From NCBI GenBank assembly GCA_905233325.1, contig CAJODU010000150.1, positions 1 to 5,450 of the forward strand: DNA of 5,450 bases, in the 5' to 3' direction. Below the pieces are notes generated by a model. That model worked only from the letters and a program-made list of their open reading frames with translations, made no database searches and was not told the origin of the DNA. The stretch is from an uncultured Selenomonadaceae bacterium. GTDB lineage: Bacteria > Bacillota > Negativicutes > Selenomonadales > Selenomonadaceae. Shown here piece by piece: positions 4,627 through 5,450 of this stretch; the first letter of the stretch is position 1; every line of letters begins with the position of its first letter. The translations under genes were made by a program, and so were the position numbers.

Positions 4627-5450
4627 TCACCCCTTAATGGTGTCCATTGCAAGTACAGTGTCATGCTCTTTGATGAGCGTTGAGCGGTGGCCGACGCTGA
4701 CTATTGTGAGTTGAGGAAGTTTCTCGCGGAGCATTTGATACATCTCCTGCTCACGCGGCTCGTCAAGTGCTGAGGTTGCCTCGTCCAAGAAGAGGAAGTC
4801 CGGCTCACTCAGCAGCACCCTTGCAAATGCAAGCCTCTGCTGCTCACCCAATGAGAGTATCCTGCTCCAATCGTCCTCTGATTCCAACTTGTCCGCAAGT
4901 TCCTCAAGTCCTACTGTTGCAAGCACTTCTGACAGTTTAGCCTTGTCGTGATTCTCCGTTGAAGGATATTCCAACGCCCGCCTCAATGTTCCAAGCGGCA
5001 GGTAGGGTCTCTGCGGCAGGAATAGCACTTTTGCCCCCTGCGGCAGATTTATATTTCCTTCCGAGTAAAACCATATCCCCGCCAACGTCCTCAACAATGT
5101 TGACTTGCCGCAGCCTGACGCTCCCGTCACTAACAGCCGCTTAGATTGCTCCAGCTCCAGCGACAGATCTTTTATTAATGTCCTGCCGTTGGGTAGCTTG
5201 ATTGTCAAGTTCTCAACGGTGAGATTACCCTTCGATGTGTTCTCACGTTTGATGTCGGACTTGATTTCTGCCGACTCTTCAATGTGTTCAGTGAAACCTG
5301 CAAGTCGATTGACCACCGCCGCAAGGTTTGCTATCGTATCATATGAATCGACAAAGTAGCTCAAGGCATCTTGCACTCTGCCAAAGGCCGAAATGGTCTG
5401 CATAAGTCCGCCAAGCTGAATTGCTCCGCTGAAATATCTCGGTGCTGCCA
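4627..5450 (-). CDS. ABC transporter, fused permease/ATPase of the SbmA/BacA-YddA type, N-terminus beyond window
   Basis: Only the last 273 residues are visible; the frame stays open to 5450, so the ATG at 5403 is internal. The visible start APRYFSGAIQLGGLMQTISA, then FGRVQDALSYFVDSY, is characteristic of the end of the membrane domain in the YddA/SbmA-BacA-like group (COG4178). The nucleotide-binding domain follows: Walker A GASGCGKST (5098-5124), Q-loop PQRPYLPLGTL, signature LSLGEQQR (4834-4857), Walker B FLFLDEAT with SALDE (around 4797-4765) and switch histidine in SVGHRSTL (His codon 4689-4687). All key ATPase residues are present. Family members act in the inner membrane, and some import peptides or vitamin B12. 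The substrate here is unknown. The TGA at 4629-4627 is immediately followed by the GTG of mod, so the two are probably co-transcribed. Confidence 0.93.
   Translation of the reverse strand, partial: AAPRYFSGAIQLGGLMQTISAFGRVQDALSYFVDSYDTIANLAAVVNRLAGFTEHIEESAEIKSDIKRENTSKGNLTVENLTIKLPNGRTLIKDLSLELEQSKRLLVTGASGCGKSTLLRTLAGIWFYSEGNINLPQGAKVLFLPQRPYLPLGTLRRALEYPSTENHDKAKLSEVLATVGLEELADKLESEDDWSRILSLGEQQRLAFARVLLSEPDFLFLDEATSALDEPREQEMYQMLREKLPQLTIVSVGHRSTLIKEHDTVLAMDTIKG

Noticed and set aside
1..5450. CRISPR array, tRNA/rRNA, insertion sequence ends or transposase
   Set aside because: I saw no regularly spaced repeats, no structured RNA gene, no transposase motifs and no long terminal inverted repeats on either strand.

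Overview
This window looks like an accessory (defence and toxin-antitoxin) locus from a low-to-moderate GC bacterium of the Firmicutes type. Shine-Dalgarno sites are strong (AGGAGG-like), intergenic DNA is AT-rich, and several toxin-antitoxin families typical of gut and rumen Firmicutes are present. An SbmA/YddA-like ABC transporter also occurs in Gram-negative bacteria, so a member of the Negativicutes is possible. That placement is an inference.

Layout. Almost everything reads on the minus strand, from right to left. At 5450-4627 is the C-terminal part of a fused permease/ATPase ABC transporter. Its stop codon abuts the GTG start of a type III DNA methyltransferase gene, mod (4626-2698). 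At 1908-1 is the type III restriction helicase subunit gene, res, cut off by the window edge. In type III systems mod and res normally sit side by side. Here about 790 bp of toxin-antitoxin material separates them.

The insert holds three things. (a) At 2360-2699 is a compact convergent module that looks like a par/Fst-type type I toxin-antitoxin system. It has a 29-codon hydrophobic peptide gene on the plus strand with a very strong but self-sequestered ribosome binding site, a shared hairpin terminator, and a strong opposing promoter for a short RNA. A 15-bp direct repeat makes that RNA complementary to the toxin start codon. (b) At 2334-2269 is a 21-codon ORF with a CxxC motif, perhaps a stub of a YgiT/MqsA-type zinc-finger antitoxin. 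(c) At 2232-1910 is an intact VapB-like antitoxin followed by a VapC toxin gene collapsed in frame to 31 codons, keeping only the two ends of the PIN-domain protein. The vapC remnant stops one base before the res start and contains the res ribosome binding site, so res is apparently expressed as part of the vapB operon.

Two damaging but frame-preserving deletions stand out. One is in vapC. The other is in mod, where about seven residues carrying the S-adenosylmethionine-binding FxG motif (motif I) appear to be missing between otherwise perfectly conserved flanks. The middle of mod, its target recognition domain, is also far more AT-rich than the rest of the gene, which suggests exchange of specificity by recombination. 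The restriction-modification system may therefore be unable to methylate, even though the visible part of Res is intact.
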